The notes below the pieces were generated by a model that worked only from the letters and a program-made list of their open reading frames with translations, made no database searches and had not been told where the DNA came from. Shown here one piece after another: positions 59,770 to 64,000 of a stretch of 64,000 nt of DNA. Where the stretch lies: the NCBI RefSeq assembly GCF_963677035.1, contig NZ_OY781472.1, positions 682,001 to 746,000 of the forward strand, given 5' to 3'. Position 1 is the first letter of the stretch. Each line of letters opens with the position of its first letter. The translations under genes and the position numbers were made by a program. The stretch comes from an uncultured Hyphomonas sp. (GTDB lineage Bacteria > Pseudomonadota > Alphaproteobacteria > Caulobacterales > Hyphomonadaceae).

Positions 59770-59807
59770 AGCCCGCGCCCAGACTTCAAGCGCTTCGGAA
59801 GTACGGA

Positions 59808-59833
59808 CTCATCCTGAGCGACGTCGAAGGATG
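59808..59833. repeat. dispersed CATCCTTCGAC-type element
   Basis: CTCATCCTGAGCGACGTCGA then AGGATG is another copy of the element seen at 14955, 15056, 15111, 52115 and 52169. It lies between recF and the opposing tadG-like gene. Confidence 0.65.
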
Positions 59834-59846
59834 TCCCCGGGAAGGC

Positions 59847-61388
59847 CTAGTTCTTGATGCGCAGGTCCGCGATCGACTGGGCGATTTCCTTGTAGACCTG
59901 CAGCAGCTGGTCCCCATCCGCCGCCGAATAGGCAAAGGCCGGGCTGGTGGCGCAGTATTCGAGGATCGTACGCCCGTCGCCGGTTTTCTGCACGCTACCC
60001 GGCACCTGGAAGCCGACCGTGTAGATGGTCACGTTGGACGGCGCCGCCTTCATCTGATCGCACAGGTCCATGGCCTGATGGAAGGAATCCTTGGAGGCGG
60101 AGGCGTGTTCGCGGTTGAAGTCCCCGTCGGTCATCAGGACCATGGCCTTGGTGGCGTTCACCTCATCATATTTCCACGGCTCGGATGCGGCCGGCCAGAT
60201 CGAGGACCAGTTCGGCGAGATCAGGTACCAGCCCCAGGCGATGCCAAGATGGCCCGCGGTGCCGCCGCCGGCTGTCAGGCTGTCCACATGCGCTTTCAGC
60301 GCAGCCTTGTCGTCCGTCAGCGGAACAGGGCTGGAATCGCGGCAGGTGGCGTAATTGTTGTAAAACGCGCCGGTATTGTTGTTGGCGCCGCCATAGGCCA
60401 CTTCCTGCCAGCCGCGATACTTGTTCCGGTCACTATACTCAAACCTCCAGTCCGGATTGGCCGCGCCGATCCAGGCGAGCGAGCCGGGCGCGGCGTCTGT
60501 GTCCGCCTGGCTGCCCGTGCGCTCATAAACGCAGCTGTCGTGTACAGAGACATCTGAATAAAAGCGCCGGGCGGGGTCCCAGTCCCAGTTCGACCACTGA
60601 TCGCAGGTGCCGTAGTCGAGGCAGGTGCCGGTCTGGTAGTAGAAGAACCGCTTGCCGGTCGCGGCATCATACATCCGCTTACCATTGTACGAATTGAAAT
60701 TCGCCGAGGCCGCAATATTGGAGGTCTCCGCCGCCAGCGACACGCTGTCGGTCACCGAATTGATATAGGACCCGGCATTGACGGAATTGTTGTAGGTCGT
60801 GATCGCGATACGGATTGTCTTGTCGTCCGGTTTGTCGTCCGGCAGCAGTGTATCGAAGGCCGCATTGGCTGCCGTCTTGAGCAGGGACAGGCGGCTATAG
60901 CTGTTCATCGAGCCCGAAACGTCGAACACGAACGCCACATCCACCTTGCCGACCGAATAGGTCGATGTCGTCGATACGCTGAAATCCAGATGATCCTGGC
61001 CCAGGATCTGCGAAATGAATGTCGGTTGCGCGCAGGAAATGTCTGCGGAGATGTCTTCGCTGACTTCGTCCAGCACAACGCCGATCGCCGAACAGGTCAT
61101 GCCGCCCCCCTGCATGTCGATCAGCGCCCCGGCATATTCGCGGACTTCGGCTTTCACCTCGTCCGCGGATTTGCCTTTCTGGCGTTCCAGCGCGCCCGCC
61201 AGAACGGCGGAATCCAGCGCATACTGGACCTTTTCCTTCTGCGAGATCGTGTAACGCAAATCGATCGCGAAGCCGGCCAGCCCCATGACCGCCACGATAA
61301 TCAGGGCCATCAGCACCATGATATTACCGCCGGTATCCTGCCGATACCGGCGAACGAGTTGTTGCAGGGTCTTTATTCGAGAGTGCAT
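59847..61388 (-). CDS. TadE/TadG-type pilus-assembly protein with von Willebrand factor A domain
   Basis: A 513-residue protein. GGNIMVLMALIIVAVMGLAG (20-39) is the TadG N-terminal helix with the GNxA-like motif. A pseudopilin-like domain spans about 40-145. A VWA domain begins at 148 with the MIDAS motif FVFDVSGSM (near Asp156-Ser160) and has VLMTDGDFNRE near 424. Cys pairs in the middle loop (TCLDYGTCDQ) suggest disulfides. It is expected in the periplasm as part of a Tad pilus or surface complex; no other tad genes are in the window. Confidence 0.88.
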   Translation of the reverse strand: MHSRIKTLQQLVRRYRQDTGGNIMVLMALIIVAVMGLAGFAIDLRYTISQKEKVQYALDSAVLAGALERQKGKSADEVKAEVREYAGALIDMQGGGMTCSAIGVVLDEVSEDISADISCAQPTFISQILGQDHLDFSVSTTSTYSVGKVDVAFVFDVSGSMNSYSRLSLLKTAANAAFDTLLPDDKPDDKTIRIAITTYNNSVNAGSYINSVTDSVSLAAETSNIAASANFNSYNGKRMYDAATGKRFFYYQTGTCLDYGTCDQWSNWDWDPARRFYSDVSVHDSCVYERTGSQADTDAAPGSLAWIGAANPDWRFEYSDRNKYRGWQEVAYGGANNNTGAFYNNYATCRDSSPVPLTDDKAALKAHVDSLTAGGGTAGHLGIAWGWYLISPNWSSIWPAASEPWKYDEVNATKAMVLMTDGDFNREHASASKDSFHQAMDLCDQMKAAPSNVTIYTVGFQVPGSVQKTGDGRTILEYCATSPAFAYSAADGDQLLQVYKEIAQSIADLRIKN

Positions 61389-61619
61389 TTTTCCAGCTCC
61401 ACCACCCGGATTTTCTATAAGAATGCCCCTTTTTGATTGCGTAGCGGTTCGGTTTCGGTGGCGAATTTCCCGTTTGCCTGCAAATCTGATTTAACCATGA
61501 AGGTCCCGCCGCGGCCCTTCCCCGCCCGGCGAATACGGGGCAAGGGAGGTGCGCAAACGGGAATCACGCTAGAGACCGTTCGTCTGCGATCCGCCAATGA
61601 AGCTTAGGAGTCCGGAGCC

Positions 61620-62414
61620 ATGCATCAGTATCTCGATCTTCTGCGCGACGCGCTCGAAAACGGCTTCGAACGGGGGGATCGGACGGGTACAGGCACGCGG
61701 GCCGTCTTCGGCCGCCAGCTGCGCTTCAACCTCGAAGATGGTTTCCCGATGGTAACCACAAAGAAGCTACACCTGCGCTCGATCATCATCGAACTGCTCT
61801 GGTTCCTGAAGGGCGATACCAACATAAAATACCTGAAGGACAACAAGGTCTCGATCTGGGATGAGTGGGCCGACGAGAACGGCGACCTTGGCCCGGTCTA
61901 TGGCAAACAGTGGCGCAGCTGGGCCGCGCCGGACGGGCGCACGATCGACCAGATCCAGTGGGTGCTGGACGAGATCCGCACCAATCCGAATTCGCGCCGT
62001 CTGATCGTGTCGGCCTGGAACCCGGCGGATGTGAACGAAATGGCGCTGCCGCCCTGCCACTGCCTGTTCCAGTTCAATGTCATGGACGGCAAGCTGAACT
62101 GCCAGCTCTACCAGCGCTCAGCCGATATTTTCCTGGGCGTGCCGTTCAACATCGCGTCCTATGCGCTGCTGACCCTGATGATGGCCCGCGCAACCGGCCT
62201 CAAGCCGGGCGAGTTCATTCACACCTTCGGCGATGCCCATCTCTACCTGAACCATGTCGAACAGGCAGAGCTTCAGCTGTCGCGCGAGCCCCTGCCCCTG
62301 CCGGTCATGCGCCTCAATCCGGACAAGACGGATTTGTTCGGCTGGGAGTATGAAGACTTCACGCTCGAGAACTATCAGGCGCACGCCCACATCAAGGCGC
62401 CCGTCGCGGTCTGA
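61620..62414 (+). CDS. thyA: thymidylate synthase
   Basis: A 264-residue enzyme, the same length as E. coli Thy[18 protein letters not shown] (near 20-36) binds dUMP phosphate. [19 protein letters not shown] holds catalytic Cys146, and [19 protein letters not shown] and HIKAPVAV close the fold. It makes dTMP from dUMP and methylene-THF. A purine-rich TTAGGAGTCCGGAGCC precedes the ATG. Confidence 0.97.
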   Translation: MHQYLDLLRDALENGFERGDRTGTGTRAVFGRQLRFNLEDGFPMVTTKKLHLRSIIIELLWFLKGDTNIKYLKDNKVSIWDEWADENGDLGPVYGKQWRSWAAPDGRTIDQIQWVLDEIRTNPNSRRLIVSAWNPADVNEMALPPCHCLFQFNVMDGKLNCQLYQRSADIFLGVPFNIASYALLTLMMARATGLKPGEFIHTFGDAHLYLNHVEQAELQLSREPLPLPVMRLNPDKTDLFGWEYEDFTLENYQAHAHIKAPVAV

Positions 62415-62424
62415 TGATTCCGGC

Positions 62425-62778
62425 CTAGTCCTTCAGCGCCTGCCAGGCGTTCCAGGCATCGGCGGCGTACATAAGGCTCGGGCCCCCGCCCATATAGACG
62501 GTCACGCCAAGCGCTTCGGAGACTTCCTCGTCCGTCGCGCCGAGACGTTTCAGCGCCTTGGTATGGAAGCCGATACAGCCATCGCAATGCGTCGCGACCC
62601 CGATGGAGAGCGCGATCAGCTCCTTCATCTTCTTGTCCAGCGCGCCATCGGCCATCGCCGCCTTGGACATGGCGGAGAACTGGGTCAGCGTCTCCACCGC
62701 GCCCGTGCCGCGCAGGCCCTTGATGCCTTCATTGATCGAGCCTGTGATGGCGCCGAAATCCTTGGTCCCCGAACTCAT
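62425..62778 (-). CDS. carboxymuconolactone decarboxylase/AhpD family protein
   Basis: A 117-residue helical protein with the AhpD active-site motif HCDGCIGFH (Cys65, Cys68 and His72). MKELIALSIGVATHCDGC is typical. Members use the CxxC for peroxide or disulfide chemistry; the specific substrate is unknown. It opposes thyA at the stop. Confidence 0.93.
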   Translation of the reverse strand: MSSGTKDFGAITGSINEGIKGLRGTGAVETLTQFSAMSKAAMADGALDKKMKELIALSIGVATHCDGCIGFHTKALKRLGATDEEVSEALGVTVYMGGGPSLMYAADAWNAWQALKD

Positions 62779-62937
62779 GCGTCGCTCCTGTCATGTTTGC
62801 TACTGTCTAGCTGTGGGCTCAGGCGGGTCTCTTCAATAGGGGTTTGACCGGAGTTTGGGGCGCGCTGGCGGCCTCAGAAAGCTCAGGGCGGCGAGAACCA
62901 GATTGGCAGCCTGCCCGCGCGCCTCTAGAGTCCCGTC

Positions 62938-63627
62938 ATGTGCGGACGGTTCTTCAGACATGGCGTCACCTGGGCGGAATATCACGCGGCCCTGTCGATC
63001 ATGCAGCCGCTCGGTGTGGAGCCGCCGGAGGCGGCCTACAATATCGCGCCGACCCAATATGTCCCGATCATCCGCCTGACGCCCGAGGGAGAGCCGGAAC
63101 CGGCCGGATCCCGCCAGATGGCACCGGCCATGTGGGGCCTCGTGCCCAGCTGGTGGCACCAGCCGCTGCAGGAGAAGAAATTCTCCACCTTCAATGCCCG
63201 TGCCGAGGGCCTGCAGGAATCGAACACATTCCGCGGCTCGTTCCGTCACCGGCGCTGCCTGATCCCGGCCAGCGGCTTTTATGAGTGGACCGGGCCGAAG
63301 GGCAAACGCACGCCCTTTGCCATCGGCCTGCGCAACCGGCGCTGGTTCTGCTTCGCAGGCCTCTGGGACCGCGCCATGATCGACGGCTCCGAGATCGACA
63401 GTTTCACCATCATCACGACCCGGCCGAACGATCTGATGGCCGGCCTGCACACGCGGATGCCGGTGATCATAGACCCGCAGAACTATTCGCGCTGGCTGAC
63501 CGCGTCCACGCGGGAGGTGGAAAGACTGTTCGAGCCCTACCCCACCGACGCCATGCACGCCTGGCCCGTCGGCGCCGCCGTCGGCAATGTCCGCAATCAG
63601 GGCTCGCAGCTGATCGAGGAAGTCTGA
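62938..63627 (+). CDS. SOS response-associated peptidase/SRAP (HMCES-YedK family)
   Basis: A 229-residue SRAP protein. The chain starts MCGRF, so Cys2 can act as the catalytic residue after Met removal. YNIAPTQYVPIIR (Asn near 40), STFNARAEGLQESNTFRGS (near 84), RRCLIPASGFYEWTGPKGKR (Glu near 113) and LHTRMPVII (His near 177) complete the site. The family forms a covalent link to abasic sites in single-stranded DNA to protect them. No LexA box was recognised. Confidence 0.95.
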   Translation: MCGRFFRHGVTWAEYHAALSIMQPLGVEPPEAAYNIAPTQYVPIIRLTPEGEPEPAGSRQMAPAMWGLVPSWWHQPLQEKKFSTFNARAEGLQESNTFRGSFRHRRCLIPASGFYEWTGPKGKRTPFAIGLRNRRWFCFAGLWDRAMIDGSEIDSFTIITTRPNDLMAGLHTRMPVIIDPQNYSRWLTASTREVERLFEPYPTDAMHAWPVGAAVGNVRNQGSQLIEEV

Positions 63628-63634
63628 GCGCGGG

Positions 63635-64000
63635 TTACAATTCCGTCGGGTCGGTCAGGCCAAGGTCTTCCCGCCGCCTGATGATGACGGAGACGATGAC
63701 CGCGCCGACCATCTTGCCGATGACGAAGACGATCCAGTTCCAGAAATGCAGCGAGTTGCCCGGCTCTGCGCCAAGCTCGATCTGTTTGGCGAGATCGGCG
63801 CCATAGAGAAACACGGTCGTGTCCACCGGGGCCGCGAACAGGCTGGACAGCAGGATCCGCGTCGACAGGCGGTATTTGGTGAAGGTGAACATCAGCCAGT
63901 CCACGCCTTCGGAGATGGCAAAGGCCACCCCGCTGGCCAGCGCGATCACCGGCCAGGCGTAGTAGAACGACCAGCCCACCGCGAGCGCCATGGCGATGAG
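63635..64000 (-). CDS. VUT family (queuosine-precursor transporter-like) membrane protein, C-terminal part
   Basis: The visible 121 residues continue past the window edge on the minus strand. Hydrophobic helices include WPVIALASGVAFAISEGVDW and LHFWNWIVFVIGKMVGAVIV. SSLFAAPVDTTVFLYG fits the VUT/DUF165 pattern. The N-terminal helices are outside. Transport of a queuosine precursor is a family guess. Confidence 0.75.
   Translation of the reverse strand, partial: LIAMALAVGWSFYYAWPVIALASGVAFAISEGVDWLMFTFTKYRLSTRILLSSLFAAPVDTTVFLYGADLAKQIELGAEPGNSLHFWNWIVFVIGKMVGAVIVSVIIRRREDLGLTDPTEL

Overview
The window is high-GC DNA from an alphaproteobacterium, most likely of the Hyphomonas/Hyphomonadales type. 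This is inferred from gene content and protein style and was not tested by a search. Supporting features are rpsT next to dnaA, followed by dnaN and recF; a hisS-hisZ-hisG operon; same-strand argD, argF and hslO; carboxynorspermidine polyamine genes; a Tad-type secreted pilus protein with a VWA domain; and many short REP-like hairpins between genes. Coding density is very high and many genes overlap by 1 or 4 bases.

Layout: 0-2.7 kb holds tandem alpha/beta hydrolases, a DUF4336 protein and a crotonase. 2.6-14.8 kb holds small membrane proteins, a DUF2207/LemA pair, transporters (MFS, LysE, EamA), a GmhB-like phosphatase, a deletion remnant of a methyltransferase, an EVE-domain protein, a three-gene operon with a DUF3445 protein, and an AmpD-like amidase. 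14.8-17.2 kb is a repeat-rich, visibly AT-richer accessory stretch with two orphan genes. 17.2-21.4 kb holds a CHAD protein, a CX5R phosphatase, the RNase P RNA gene and an unusual ATPase. 21.5-34.7 kb holds a GDSL esterase, TetR, an operon (28-aa membrane peptide, Ca/Na antiporter, pteridine-reductase-like SDR, threonine aldolase), an L,D-transpeptidase, pgsA, hslO, a radical SAM protein, a TerB protein and argF. 34.8-38 kb holds a 63-aa orphan behind two Fur-like boxes and the carboxynorspermidine dehydrogenase/decarboxylase pair with a small membrane protein between them. 38-43.5 kb holds a nitrilase, a membrane-anchored LuxR protein, cytochrome b561, a thioesterase, an S41 peptidase and argD. 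44.3-47.9 kb is the hisS-hisZ-hisG operon, preceded by a 12-residue leader peptide with six consecutive histidines. 47.9-53.7 kb holds a thioesterase, a CPBP protease, rubredoxin, TetR, a cytochrome P450 and an AarF kinase. 54-59.8 kb is the rpsT-dnaA-dnaN-recF replication block. 59.8-64 kb holds the TadG-like protein, thyA, an AhpD-like protein, a SRAP protein and a truncated VUT transporter.

The observations most worth following are the his leader with its mutually exclusive hairpins, a DnaA whose arginine-finger position carries Glu, a small membrane protein embedded between two polyamine genes, tandem Fur-like boxes before an orphan small gene, a repeat-bounded AT-rich islet, and an in-frame deletion remnant of a methyltransferase. 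I see no CRISPR array, complete insertion sequence, prophage or tRNA.
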